Shown in pieces: positions 16,249 through 25,714 of a stretch of 64,000 bases of DNA. The notes under the pieces were generated by a model that ran no database searches, was not told the origin of the DNA, and was given only the letters and a program-made list of their open reading frames with translations. The number at the start of each line of letters is the position of its first letter. Positions within the stretch are counted from its first letter, which is position 1. Origin of the DNA: Falsiroseomonas sp051860665 (lineage in GTDB: Bacteria; Pseudomonadota; Alphaproteobacteria; Acetobacterales; Acetobacteraceae); contig NZ_JBHYDM010000016.1 in assembly GCF_051860665.1 (NCBI RefSeq), positions 25,804 through 89,803 of the forward strand. Direction: 5' to 3'. The position numbers were made by a program, and so were the translations under genes.

Positions 16249-17499
16249 ATGCGCGGTGTTCCGGCCTTCCGGCCGAAGCTGGCCCCCCCCGTGCCGCGGG
16301 CGCGCCCGGCCTTCCGCCTTCTGCTGGCCCTCCTGTTCGGCCTGCTGGGTGCCGCGACGGCCGGCGCGCAGCAGTCGCAGCCACCCAACCGCCAGGTGAC
16401 GGTGCAGAACGAGACCGACCTGACGCTGAACTTTCTTTACGTCTTTCCGCGCGGCAGCGCCGATCGCGGGCCGGATCGGCTGGGCGATGAGATGGTGGCG
16501 CCCGGCGCCACCTTTCGCGCCCGGCTTGGCCGCCAATCCGCCTGCACCTTCGACGTCGTGGCGGTCTGGCAGGATGGGCGGGAGGAGGCGCGCAATGGCG
16601 TCGACATCTGCCGCAACCCGCGCCTGGTCTTCGGCGACCCCGCCATGCCGACGCTGGAAGTGGCGGTGGCCAATCGCAGCGAGGTGGTGCTGCGGGAGCT
16701 CTATGCCAGCAGCGATGGCGGTGCCGAATGGGGGCCGGACCGGCTGGGCAGCCAGGTGATCGAGACCGGCGGCGCCTTCCGCCTGCGCATGCGCACCCGC
16801 GCCTGCCGCTTCGACCTGCGCGCCGTCTATGCCGATGACCGGGAGGAGGTGAAGTCCCAGCTCGACCTCTGCGCCGAGCGCGGCGTGGTCTTCGACCGCA
16901 GCGGCGTGCCGCCCCTGCCGCGCCACAGCCTGGTGCTGGTGAACCGCCACCTGGCCACGGTACAGGAGGTCTATGTCTCCGCCAGCACCGACAGCGACTG
17001 GGGCCCCGAACGGCTCGGCACCACCACCCTGCTGCCGGTGGGGGAGGAGACGACGGTGGAGCTGGAGGGGGAATGCGAGGCGGATATCCGCATCGTCTTC
17101 CCGAATGGCGGCGCCGAGGAGCGGCGCGAGGTGGATATCTGCGCCACGCCGCGCATCGTGCTGACGCCCGGCTGGGTGCTGGGCGCGGAACCCCCGGCCG
17201 AGGCCGCGGCCGCCCGGCCCGGCGCGGGCGCCGCGCGCGCGGAAGGCGAGGCCGGCCCGCTGCGCCTGCGCAATGCCGGCCCGCTGCCGATCGTCGAGGT
17301 CTACGCCGCCCCGCCGGGCGAGCCCCGCGGGGCGGACCGGCTCGGCGCCGATGTGCTGGGGGTGGGGGAGACGCTGGAGCTGGAGGCACCGGACGCCGAT
17401 GCCTGCGCGGCGGATCTGCTGGTGGTGTTCCGCGATGGGCGGGAGGTGAGCCGCCCCGGCCTCGACCTCTGCCAGGGGGAGGAGATCGAGATCCGATGA
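16249..17499 (+). CDS. Secreted protein with four tandem ~75-residue repeats
   Basis: A 416-residue predicted exported protein. The ATG at 16249 has AAGGGAA upstream and gives a signal peptide (FRLLLALLFGLLGAATAGAQ). After it come four repeats of 75-85 residues, each built as hydrophobic strand, LY or VY, then (W)GPDRLG, a Gly turn, a Cys near CxFDxxxV, a DGRE-like turn and a second Cys in DxC. The repeat starts are near VTVQNETDLTLNFLY, VAVANRSEVVLRELY, LVLVNRHLATVQEVY and LRLRNAGPLPIVEVY. Each repeat has two cysteines that probably form a disulfide. I recognise no named family. The stop overlaps the start of the next gene (ATGA). Confidence 0.8.
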   Translation: MRGVPAFRPKLAPPVPRARPAFRLLLALLFGLLGAATAGAQQSQPPNRQVTVQNETDLTLNFLYVFPRGSADRGPDRLGDEMVAPGATFRARLGRQSACTFDVVAVWQDGREEARNGVDICRNPRLVFGDPAMPTLEVAVANRSEVVLRELYASSDGGAEWGPDRLGSQVIETGGAFRLRMRTRACRFDLRAVYADDREEVKSQLDLCAERGVVFDRSGVPPLPRHSLVLVNRHLATVQEVYVSASTDSDWGPERLGTTTLLPVGEETTVELEGECEADIRIVFPNGGAEERREVDICATPRIVLTPGWVLGAEPPAEAAAARPGAGAARAEGEAGPLRLRNAGPLPIVEVYAAPPGEPRGADRLGADVLGVGETLELEAPDADACAADLLVVFRDGREVSRPGLDLCQGEEIEIR

Positions 17500-18359
17500 G
17501 CCGGTCCCGTCATTGGCTGGGCGCCGCCCTGCTGCTCGCCTGCGCCGCCCTGCCGGCCCAGGCCCAGGCACCCTCCGACCTCGGCCAGGGCGTGCCGGAG
17601 GCGCTGCGCGGCGCCTGGTTCGCCGGCGCCTGCACCGACCCGGAGGCGATGCTGCTGGTCACCGCCCGGGCTGCCGCGCGGGTGGAGGCGGAGGCACCCT
17701 CCCGCCTCTTCCGCTTCCGCCAGCTGCGCGGTGCCGCCGGCTGGACCATCGGCACCGGCGGCGGCGCGGAGGCGCCGCGCCTGATGCTGCGAAGTGCCGG
17801 GGCGGAGCTGGAGACGGCGGAGCCCGAGGCCAAGCTGCGCGACGACCGCCTGCCGGGGGAGACCGAGCTGGCCCAGTGGCGCCGCTGCCCCGCACCGCCG
17901 GTGGCGCTCGCCGCGCTGCATGGCGAAGGCGCGGCCTTCCTGGCCGCGCTGGAACACCTGGAGGCTGGCTGCGGCAGCGGCACGCCGGGCGCCTGCGCGG
18001 CGGCCATCGTGGCGCAGGCCGATGTGAGCGGCGATGGCGTGCTGACGGTGGCCGAGGTCGCGCGCCTGCTGCGCGGCGCCGCCTGGCTGGCGGCGGTGGA
18101 GGCCGGCGCGACGCAGGATGCGGTGGCGATCAGCCTCGGCGCCGGCAGCCTGGCCGGCATCCTCTCCGCCCGGCTGCTGATGGAAAGCCTGGATTATGAC
18201 GGCGATGGCCGGATCTCGGCCGGGGAGCTGGCGCAGGACCGCGTCGGCTTCGCCACCGCCCCCGGCACCGCCGCCGGCCGGCCGCTGCGGCTGGATGGCG
18301 TGGCGGAGGGGGCGGGCATGCTGCGCGGGCTGATGGAGGGGCTTTCCAACCTGCGCTGA
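17496..18359 (+). CDS. Exported EF-hand domain protein
   Basis: A 287-residue protein with a signal peptide ending near ALPAQAQA. Two calcium-binding EF-hand loops are visible in the carboxy-terminal half: DVSGDGVLTVAE and DYDGDGRISAGE, both with acidic residues at loop positions 1, 3, 5 and 12. Several cysteines (for example GACTDPEA and the pair in EAGCGSGTPGAC) suggest disulfides in the periplasm. The start ATG overlaps the stop of the four-repeat protein, so the two are translationally coupled and may act together. The partner or substrate is unknown. Confidence 0.82.
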   Translation: MSRSRHWLGAALLLACAALPAQAQAPSDLGQGVPEALRGAWFAGACTDPEAMLLVTARAAARVEAEAPSRLFRFRQLRGAAGWTIGTGGGAEAPRLMLRSAGAELETAEPEAKLRDDRLPGETELAQWRRCPAPPVALAALHGEGAAFLAALEHLEAGCGSGTPGACAAAIVAQADVSGDGVLTVAEVARLLRGAAWLAAVEAGATQDAVAISLGAGSLAGILSARLLMESLDYDGDGRISAGELAQDRVGFATAPGTAAGRPLRLDGVAEGAGMLRGLMEGLSNLR

Positions 18360-18425
18360 AACGCCCGCCTGGAGCCTTTTCACCGAAACCGGAGACGGTG
18401 GAACGGCTCTAGGTATTGTTCTGAC

Positions 18426-18470
18426 GCATTTTCTGAGTCGCCTTGCGAAGCCGCAAAGCATTGAAAATGC
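18426..18470. terminator. Nested inverted repeat between convergent genes
   Basis: An outer pair GCATTTTC (18426-18433) and GAAAATGC (18463-18470) encloses an inner stem TTGCG/CGCAA (18443-18447 and 18452-18456). It sits directly before the stop of the adhesin gene (-) and after the EF-hand gene (+), so it is a candidate bidirectional terminator. Its AT content is high for this region. Confidence 0.45.
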
Positions 18471-18471
18471 T

Positions 18472-21400
18472 CTACTCCTCCTCATCATCCTCCCGCCGCC
18501 AGGGGGGCGGGGTGGCCACCAGCACGGTGGGCACGCCCCGGCGCAGATCCCATTCGGCCAGCCTCGGCGCCGTGTCATTGGCCGGCAGGGCCAGTGCCAG
18601 GGGCGAAGCGGGGTCCGGGATCACCACCACCGGCGGCACGACGGGCGGGTCCACCACGGGCGGCACCACCGGCGGGTCGATCACCGGGGGATCCACGGGC
18701 GGATCCACCACCGGCGGCAGGCCGCTGCAGGTGCTGGCCGCCATGACGCAATTGTTGAACTGGTAGCCGGCGGAGGTGGCGGGCACCGCCACCAGCTGCG
18801 CCGCCGCCGCGCCGCCCACGCCGCCCAGCGTGCCCAGGAGGAAGGCCGACCCACCCTGGCCCAGCACGCCGAGCCGCCCGGCATCCAGCGTGCCCAGCAC
18901 GGCCGCGCCGTCCAGCAGCAGGAAGACGGGCGCTGCCCCCGTATCCAGGGCGAAGACCGCGGGCCCCGCCGGGGCTGCCTGTGCCGGTCCGAAGCTGGCC
19001 AGCTGCGTCGGCTGCTGCGCCGGGGCCAGGCCGGGCTGGTCCGCCACCAGGCCGGCGGGAATCGCGGTCAGCCCGCCCACGCGGCTGTCCATCAGCAGCA
19101 CCGGCAGCGCGGCCGGGTTCCGCGCCACCACCCGGCTGGGGGCGCCGGCGCCGAAACCCTGGGGGCTGGCCAGCAGCACGGCGCGATCCGCCTGCAGCAC
19201 CGCGCCATCCAGCCGCATGGCCCCGGCCGAGCGCAGCACCACATCCGCGCCGCTGGCGGTGCCGGCCAGCGTCATGGCGCTGGTGGACAGCAGGCCGAGG
19301 CTGCCCTGCGCGCTGGCGCCCAGCAGCAGCGGCACCGCATTGCCCGCCCCCTCCAGCGCGATGCTCCCCGTCGCCGAAAGCCGCAGCCCGCCGCTGCCGA
19401 TGCCGAGCCCCGCGCCACTGGCGGACTGGGAAATATCGCCGGCCGTGGCCTCCAGCGTCGCGCCGCCGGCGGTGACGGGCGCGGCGAAGCGCAGCGCGCT
19501 GGCCGAGAGGGCGAGGGCGCCGGTGACATCCAGCGCCTCCTCCACCGCCAGGGCGCGGCTGCTGGCGAGCGTCAGCCCGCCGAGCTGGCCGCCGAGCAGG
19601 GCCACGTCATGCACCTGCCCGAATTGCGCCGCCCCCGGCGTGTTCAGCCGCAGCAGCCCGGTGGTGAGCCGGGCGCCGGGGCTGTCCTGGATCCCGGTCT
19701 CGGCGCGCAGGTAGATGGTGCCGGCCGCGATCGCCCCGGTCAGCAGCAGCGGTGCGGATCCCTCCTGCGCCAGGGCGAAGCCGCCGGAGGCCCCGCCCGC
19801 GCCCAGCGCCGCCACCTGGTTGCCCTGCCCATCCAGCAGCACCTGCCCACCCATGGCACGGGCGCTCAGGATGGTGGCGGAAAGGCCGGCGCCGCGCAGC
19901 GTCTGGGTGATGTCGCCCGTGGTCGCCTCCAGCTGCGCCGTGCCGGCGGCGACCGGGGCCAGCAGGCCGAGGCTGGCGGCGGAGAGGCTGAGCGCGCCGG
20001 GTGCGGCCAGCGCCTCCGTCACCTGCAACGGGCCATCGACGGCCAGCGCCAGGCTGCCGGCGCGGCCGCCGATGGAATCGATGGCATGCCGCCCGGCGGC
20101 ATCCAGCCGCACCGGCCCATCCGTCTCCAGCCGCAGCGCCGTGCCGCGCAGGGCGCCGCCGGCCACGTCGGTCAGGCCGCTTTCGGTGCGGAAGAACAGC
20201 GTCGGCGCCGCGACCGGCCCATCCAGCCCCAGCGCCAGCGGCCCCTGCTGCGCCAGGGCGAAATCGCCCGCCGCGCCGCTGGCGCCGAGCGTGCCGAAGC
20301 TGTTGCCGGCGCCGAGCAGCGTGACATTGCCGAAGACGGAGCGCGCCAGAAGCCGCGGGGCTGCGATGCCGGCGCCGCTTGCCGCCTGGCCCAGGCTGTC
20401 CGCCGCGAGGAGGGAGATGGTGTCGCCGGCACTCAGCGCCCCCTCCAGCGTCAGGGTGCCGCTGGTGGCGATGCGGAACTGGCCGGTGGCGCTGCCGGCA
20501 CCGAGGCGCGGCAGGCTGTTCGCCGCATCCTCCAGCCGCACATCGCCGGCCGTTGCCCGCGCCCGCAGCAGGCTGCCGGAAAGGCTGGCGCCGCTGTCCT
20601 GGGTGAGGGAGGTGCCTGCCAGGTCCAGCTCCCCGGCCGTGGCCAGCGGGGCGGTGATCTGCAGCGCCTGGGTGCTGTGCAGCGCCAGCCCGCCCGGGGC
20701 GCTGATGGCGCCGAGCTGTGTCACCGCATTGGCCGCACCGCGCAGATCCACCGTCCCCCCGGCCTGCAGGGCGAGATAGGGCGTGGCGAGGCCGGCGGTG
20801 GCGGTGGGGTCCTGCCGGAAGTCGCCGCCGAACTGCAGCAGCAGCCGGGCGCCGGCCAGCCCGGCCGTCGGGTCCGGCGCCGCATCGCCGCTGCCGCGCC
20901 AGGCGAAATCGCCGAGCGCCGTGCCGCCGATCCGCGCCACGTCATTCGCCGCCTGGGCCAGCAGCACCTGGCCGAGCGGGGCTTCCGCCACCAGCCGACT
21001 GGCGCGGATCGCGCCGAAGGCATCCTGGGTGATATCCCCCGTGCGGGCGCGCAGGCTGGCGCTGGCCGCGGTGACGGGCGCTTCCAGGGACAGCGTGGCG
21101 GCTTCCAGCGCCAGGCTGCCGCCCACCGTCATCGCCTCATCCACCCGCAGGCCGCCATCCTGGGAGAGGCGGAAATCGCCGGTCGCGCCGCCGCCGGCCA
21201 GCACGCCCACCGCATGGCCGCTGCCCTCCACAGCCACGCTGGCGCCGGCGAGGCGGGCGCGGTCCGTCACCAGGGCGGCGCCCGCCCCGGCCCGCAGCGC
21301 GCCGCCGGCCGTCAGCGTCACGGCCGGCGCGGTGACGCTGCCCAGCAGCTCCAGCGCGCCGCTCGTCGCGAGGCTGATCACACCATCGCTGCGCAGCGTG

Positions 21401-23631
21401 CCGAGGGTGGCGATGGCATTGGTGGGATCGGCCAAGGTGATGCCGCCCGGCGCCTCCACGTCCAGCCGCAGCGTGCTGATCCGCGCGCCCTGGTCCTGGG
21501 TCAGCCCGCCGCCGAGGCGCAGCTCGATCTCCGGCGCGCTCAGCGGTGCGGCGAGCATCAGGTCGCCGGCGGTCGCCACCAGCATCCGGTCCCCGGCCTC
21601 GCCATACAGCTGGGCGATGCCGTTCAGCCCGGCATCGAGGCGCACCAGCCCATCGGGCACGCGCAATTGCAGCGTCTCCGCGATCAGCCGCGAATTGGCC
21701 GCCTGGGTCAGGTCCCCCTGCCGCACCTCCAGCGTCACCAGCCCGGCATTCACGCCGCCTGCCACCTCCAGCGGTCCCGTGGTGGTCAGCGCCAGGCCCC
21801 GGGGGGCGAAACTGTCGCCGAGGCGGGCGATGCGGTTGCCCTCGCCGGCCAGCGCCACCGCGCCCAGCGCCGAATCCAGCCGCAGCAGCCCGGCCGTCAC
21901 CCCGGCGCCGCTGGCCTGCTGGGTGACGCCGCGCAGTGCGAAGAGGTCCACCCCGCCGGTGGCGGTGAGCGGCGCGAAGAGGCTGAGCGTCTGCGGCGTC
22001 TCCAGCGCGATATCGGCCGCGGTCACCGCGCCATCCACCGTCATGGCGAGGCGGCTGGTGACGTCGAAGCGCGCGGCGGCGCTGCCGCCGGCGATCGCCC
22101 GGATGGTATTGGCGGCGGCGTTCAGCCGCACGGCGCCGCCGCTGCTGCGGGCCTCCAGCGTGCCGAGGTTCAGTGCCGCGCCGCTGGCATTTTGGGTGAT
22201 GTCCCCGGCCGAACGCAGCACCAGGTCGCCGGTCACGGTGATGCCGCGGCGGATCTCGATGCCCTGGGCGGTGGCGCCCGTGGTCTCCAGCGTCAGCGGC
22301 CCGCTCGGCTTGTTGATCGCGGCCTCCACCCGGATGGCCTGTTCCGCCTGCAGGGTCAGCGCCCCGGTGGTGGCGCCGATCGTGGCGGCGGTGATTTCCG
22401 CCGGCTCGGTCGCGCCGCTGAGCGTCGAGACCACGCGCAGCGTCACCGGGTCGACCAGGACGGTGCCGGTCGCGCCGGCCTCCATCAGCCCGTCCAGCGC
22501 GAGTGCGCCGCGGGACGAGACCTCGATGGCGCCGCCCTCCGCCCGGATGGCGCCGCGCATCTCCGTGCGCTCCGCCGCATGGACGATGACGGTGCCGCCG
22601 GGGGCGGTGATCTCCGCGCCGGGCGCCACCGTGGTGCGGGCGGCCAGTCGGCGGGGCTGGCCGATGCGGCTCTCGGCGCCGGCGCCCAGCGTCACCTGCC
22701 CGCCGGGCTGCGCCGTGATGCGGGCGGTGCCGCTGGCCTGGACGCTGCCGCTGGCCGTCGCCTCGATGCTGCGGCCGGCCAGGGCGCCGTCGATCCGCAC
22801 CCCGCCGCCTTCCGCCCGCAGGGCGAGCTGCGCCGCGCTGGTGCTGCCGCCGGCCTGGACCAGGTTCTCCAGCACGCCGGAGGCGGCGCGGGCGCTGAGC
22901 AGCACGCTGCCGCCCTCCGCCTCGATGGTGCCGGTCTGCGTCACGAGCGACGTGGCGCCGGAGGGGGCGGTGGCGACCTGTCGCGTGACGTCCAGCGCCA
23001 GCAGCCCGTCGCCGGCCAGGTCCAGCGTGAAGGCCTCCCCGGCCGCCAGGGCAACCCGGCCGAGCCGGGCGCGGATGGTGCCGGAATTGGCCACCTGCGG
23101 CGCGACCAGCGCGGCCAGCCCCTGCTGCGCCACCGTGACCTGCCCGCGATTCTCGACGCGGGCGCCGGGCCGCGGCACGCCATCGAACTGCATGCGGCCG
23201 GCCTGGAAATTCTGGTTGGTGATGTCGGAGGTGGTGGCGATCAGCGCCGCCACATCCACCTGCGCCCCCTGGTGGAAGACCACCCCCGCCGGATTGACCA
23301 GCGCCACCCCGCCATTGGAGGTGACCCGGCCGGCGATGGCGGAGGGGTCGCCCCCGGTCACCCGGTTCAGGGACCAGGAGGTGGCGGCCGGCTGGCGGAT
23401 ATCCACCTGGTGATTGCGGCCGACATCGAAGCGCTGCCACTCGATCACCGCCCGGTCGCTGGCCTGGTTCACCTGGGTGCGGCTGGCGGTCTGGCTGATG
23501 CTGGCCTGGCCCGCCACCACGGCGCCGCCCGTTGGGCGCGCATCCGGCGCCTGGGCGGCCGCCGGCGGGGCGAGGGGCGCGACGGCGAGGCCGGAGGCGG
23601 CAAGGGTGAGGAGGGCGGGGCTGCGGCGCAT
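18472..23631 (-). CDS. Large filamentous-hemagglutinin-like exoprotein (TpsA type)
   Basis: A 1719-residue predicted secreted adhesin or exoprotein. The amino terminus has a signal peptide (RRSPALLTLAASGLAV) followed by a hemagglutination-activity/TPS domain with ATSWSLNRVTGGDPSAIAGR, GGVALVNPAGVVFHQGAQV and TTSDITNQNFQAGRMQF. The rest is a beta-helix-like array of degenerate units of roughly 70-90 residues, each with an (A/G)N-x-V-xx-LG core, an LxQ-xxGA step and a GxVxL strand. It ends in a Pro/Val-rich linker (PPVVDPPVDPP type) and an acidic tail (REDDEEE). An earlier ATG at 23652 adds seven residues. No TpsB outer-membrane transporter gene is adjacent. Confidence 0.85.
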   Translation of the reverse strand: MRRSPALLTLAASGLAVAPLAPPAAAQAPDARPTGGAVVAGQASISQTASRTQVNQASDRAVIEWQRFDVGRNHQVDIRQPAATSWSLNRVTGGDPSAIAGRVTSNGGVALVNPAGVVFHQGAQVDVAALIATTSDITNQNFQAGRMQFDGVPRPGARVENRGQVTVAQQGLAALVAPQVANSGTIRARLGRVALAAGEAFTLDLAGDGLLALDVTRQVATAPSGATSLVTQTGTIEAEGGSVLLSARAASGVLENLVQAGGSTSAAQLALRAEGGGVRIDGALAGRSIEATASGSVQASGTARITAQPGGQVTLGAGAESRIGQPRRLAARTTVAPGAEITAPGGTVIVHAAERTEMRGAIRAEGGAIEVSSRGALALDGLMEAGATGTVLVDPVTLRVVSTLSGATEPAEITAATIGATTGALTLQAEQAIRVEAAINKPSGPLTLETTGATAQGIEIRRGITVTGDLVLRSAGDITQNASGAALNLGTLEARSSGGAVRLNAAANTIRAIAGGSAAARFDVTSRLAMTVDGAVTAADIALETPQTLSLFAPLTATGGVDLFALRGVTQQASGAGVTAGLLRLDSALGAVALAGEGNRIARLGDSFAPRGLALTTTGPLEVAGGVNAGLVTLEVRQGDLTQAANSRLIAETLQLRVPDGLVRLDAGLNGIAQLYGEAGDRMLVATAGDLMLAAPLSAPEIELRLGGGLTQDQGARISTLRLDVEAPGGITLADPTNAIATLGTLRSDGVISLATSGALELLGSVTAPAVTLTAGGALRAGAGAALVTDRARLAGASVAVEGSGHAVGVLAGGGATGDFRLSQDGGLRVDEAMTVGGSLALEAATLSLEAPVTAASASLRARTGDITQDAFGAIRASRLVAEAPLGQVLLAQAANDVARIGGTALGDFAWRGSGDAAPDPTAGLAGARLLLQFGGDFRQDPTATAGLATPYLALQAGGTVDLRGAANAVTQLGAISAPGGLALHSTQALQITAPLATAGELDLAGTSLTQDSGASLSGSLLRARATAGDVRLEDAANSLPRLGAGSATGQFRIATSGTLTLEGALSAGDTISLLAADSLGQAASGAGIAAPRLLARSVFGNVTLLGAGNSFGTLGASGAAGDFALAQQGPLALGLDGPVAAPTLFFRTESGLTDVAGGALRGTALRLETDGPVRLDAAGRHAIDSIGGRAGSLALAVDGPLQVTEALAAPGALSLSAASLGLLAPVAAGTAQLEATTGDITQTLRGAGLSATILSARAMGGQVLLDGQGNQVAALGAGGASGGFALAQEGSAPLLLTGAIAAGTIYLRAETGIQDSPGARLTTGLLRLNTPGAAQFGQVHDVALLGGQLGGLTLASSRALAVEEALDVTGALALSASALRFAAPVTAGGATLEATAGDISQSASGAGLGIGSGGLRLSATGSIALEGAGNAVPLLLGASAQGSLGLLSTSAMTLAGTASGADVVLRSAGAMRLDGAVLQADRAVLLASPQGFGAGAPSRVVARNPAALPVLLMDSRVGGLTAIPAGLVADQPGLAPAQQPTQLASFGPAQAAPAGPAVFALDTGAAPVFLLLDGAAVLGTLDAGRLGVLGQGGSAFLLGTLGGVGGAAAAQLVAVPATSAGYQFNNCVMAASTCSGLPPVVDPPVDPPVIDPPVVPPVVDPPVVPPVVVIPDPASPLALALPANDTAPRLAEWDLRRGVPTVLVATPPPWRREDDEEE

Positions 23632-23776
23632 GGTGGCCGCATCCTGCGTCAATCATGACCCAACCATGAAGCGAATTGTTCGCCCACCCCGCACGCGGCC
23701 TTGCCCACCGCCGGCGAATTGCCTGCAACCGCCTGGCAGGACAGGATGGCGCGCATCTGGAGGGCGTCGGTCAACA

Positions 23777-24448
23777 ATGGATGTATTCGAGGCGCTGGCC
23801 ACGCGCCGCAGCCTGCGCGGCTTCCGGCCGGACCCGGTGCCGCGCGCAAGCCTGGAGCGGATCCTCAGCGCGGCCGCCCGCGCCCCCTCCGGCTCCAATA
23901 TCCAGCCCTGGCGGGTGCGGGTGACGCAGGGGGCGGAGAAGGCGCGGCTGAGCGCCGAGGTCCGCGCCGCGCATGATGCCGGCGCCACGGTGAAGCGGGA
24001 CTATGAGTACTACCCGACCATCTGGCGGGAGCCCTATCTGGCGCGGCGCCGCAAGGTGGGCTGGGGGCTCTATGCCCTGGCCGGGGTGGCACGCGGCGAT
24101 GCGGCGGCGGGCCATGCCCAGCGCGCCCGCAACTTCGACTTCTTCGGCGCCCCCGTCGGCCTGTTCTTCACCATCGACCGCGACCTGAACCAGGGGTCCT
24201 GGCTCGACTACGGCATGTTCCTGCAATCCATCATGCTGGCCGCGCGCGGGCTGGGCCTCGACAGCTGCGCCCAGGCCGCCTGGTGCGACCACCATGACGT
24301 GGTGCGCCGCGTGCTGGGCCTGGCGGACGACCAGGCGCTGGTCTGCGGCATGTCGCTGGGCTTCGCCGACCCGGACGAGCCCACCAACCGGCTGGAGACG
24401 GAGCGCGCGCCGCTGGCCGATTTCGTCACCTTCGGCCCGGAGGCGTGA
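23777..24448 (+). CDS. Nitroreductase family protein
   Basis: A 223-residue FMN-dependent oxidoreductase of the nitroreductase fold. The amino-terminal FMN-binding motif is EALATRRSLRGF, followed by ARAPSGSNIQPW, where the nitroreductase signature Ser-Asn residues lie; the carboxy-terminal part has SLGFADPDEP. It probably reduces a nitro, quinone or enone compound with NAD(P)H; the substrate is not known. The start ATG at 23777 gives the canonical amino terminus. The stop overlaps the GTG start of the MFS gene by four bases, so the two form an operon. Confidence 0.92.
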   Translation: MDVFEALATRRSLRGFRPDPVPRASLERILSAAARAPSGSNIQPWRVRVTQGAEKARLSAEVRAAHDAGATVKRDYEYYPTIWREPYLARRRKVGWGLYALAGVARGDAAAGHAQRARNFDFFGAPVGLFFTIDRDLNQGSWLDYGMFLQSIMLAARGLGLDSCAQAAWCDHHDVVRRVLGLADDQALVCGMSLGFADPDEPTNRLETERAPLADFVTFGPEA

Positions 24449-25680
24449 GCCCCGACCCGGCGGCCGCGATTCTCGACAGCCGGCAGAGCTGGATCCGGCT
24501 GGCGGCCATCGTCGGCCTCGCCACGCTGGGCGGCGCCGGCATGTGGACGGTGGTGGTGGCGCTGCCGCATGTGCAGGCGGAATTCGGCGCGACGCGGGGC
24601 GAGGCCTCGCTGCCCTACACCCTGACCATGATCGGCTTCGCCACGGGCGGCATCCTGATGGGGCGGCTGGCCGACCGTTTCGGGATCATGGTGCCGGTGC
24701 TTTTCGGCACGGTGATGCTGGCGGGCGGCTATGTGCTGGCCGCCATGGCGCCGAGCCTGACGGCCTTCGCCCTGGCCCAGGGGGTGCTGATCGGCGCGCT
24801 GGGGTCGTCGGCCGCCTTCGGGCCGCTGATGGCGGATGCCTCGCTCTGGTTCCGGCGGCGGCGCGGCATCGCGGTGGCCCTCGCCGCCTCCGGCAACTAC
24901 CTGGCCGGCACGGTCTGGCCGCCCATCCTGCAGGCGCTGATCGTGGCGCAGGGCTGGCGCATGGCGCATCTGCTGGTGGGGATCGCGCTGCTGGTCACCA
25001 TGCTGCCGCTGGCCCTGCTTTTGCGGGCCCGCGCCCCGGTGCTGCGCGTGGCGCCCGTGGTGGCCGGCGCACCGCCCCTGGCGACCGACCGGCCGCTTGG
25101 GATGCGCCCGAACAGCCTGACGGCGCTGCTCTGCTTCGCCGGCATCGGCTGCTGCGTCGCCATGGCCATGCCGCAGGTCCATATCGTCGCCTATTGCGGC
25201 GACCTCGGCTATGGCGTGGCGCGGGGGACGGAGATGCTGTCCCTGATGCTGGCCTGCGGCATCGTCTCCCGCATCGTCTCGGGGCTGATCGCGGACCGCA
25301 TCGGCGGGCTGGCCACGCTGCTGCTGGGCTCCGTGCTGCAGGCGGTGGCGCTGGCCTTCTACCTGTTCTTCGACAGCCTGGTGTCGCTCTACCTGATCTC
25401 CGCCCTGTTCGGCCTGTTCCAGGGCGGCATCGTGCCGAGCTATGCGGTGATCGTGCGGGAGTATTTCCCGGCCCGGCAGGCCGGCACCCGGGTTGGCATC
25501 GTGCTGATGGCCACCCTGCTGGGCATGGCGCTGGGCGGCTGGCTCTCGGGCCTCGTCTTCGACTGGACCGGCAGCTATGCCATGGCCTTCCTGAACGGCA
25601 TGGCCTGGAACGCGGCGAATGTCGTGATCGTCGCCTGGCTGCTGTGGCGGGCGCGGCGGCTGGGGCGCCCCAGGGGTTGA
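24445..25680 (+). CDS. MFS transporter
   Basis: A 411-residue major facilitator with twelve predicted membrane helices. The loop between helices 2 and 3 has the MFS motif GRLADRFGIMVPV, and a related motif (SGLIADRIGGLATLL) lies in the second half. It starts with GTG inside the nitroreductase stop (GTGA overlap), so it is translationally coupled and may move the substrate or product of that enzyme. The stop codon lies in the first unit of a small tandem repeat. Confidence 0.9.
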   Translation: MSPDPAAAILDSRQSWIRLAAIVGLATLGGAGMWTVVVALPHVQAEFGATRGEASLPYTLTMIGFATGGILMGRLADRFGIMVPVLFGTVMLAGGYVLAAMAPSLTAFALAQGVLIGALGSSAAFGPLMADASLWFRRRRGIAVALAASGNYLAGTVWPPILQALIVAQGWRMAHLLVGIALLVTMLPLALLLRARAPVLRVAPVVAGAPPLATDRPLGMRPNSLTALLCFAGIGCCVAMAMPQVHIVAYCGDLGYGVARGTEMLSLMLACGIVSRIVSGLIADRIGGLATLLLGSVLQAVALAFYLFFDSLVSLYLISALFGLFQGGIVPSYAVIVREYFPARQAGTRVGIVLMATLLGMALGGWLSGLVFDWTGSYAMAFLNGMAWNAANVVIVAWLLWRARRLGRPRG

Positions 25681-25702
25681 CCAGGGGTTGACCGGGGGTT
25701 GA
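25670..25702 (+). repeat. Three tandem 11-bp units containing stop codons
   Basis: Units CCAGGGGTTGA (25670-25680), CCAGGGGTTGA (25681-25691) and CCGGGGGTTGA (25692-25702) follow each other directly, and a partial ACCAGGGG follows. The MFS stop codon is the TGA ending the first unit, so the duplication added two non-coding copies. Confidence 0.75.
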
Positions 25703-25714
25703 ACCAGGGGCGCG

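Noticed and set aside
18613..18720. Array-like repeats of GGCGGG/ACCACC-type sequence resembling a CRISPR or minisatellite
   Set aside because: They encode the Pro/Val-rich linker of the adhesin in frame; there are no constant repeats with unique spacers.
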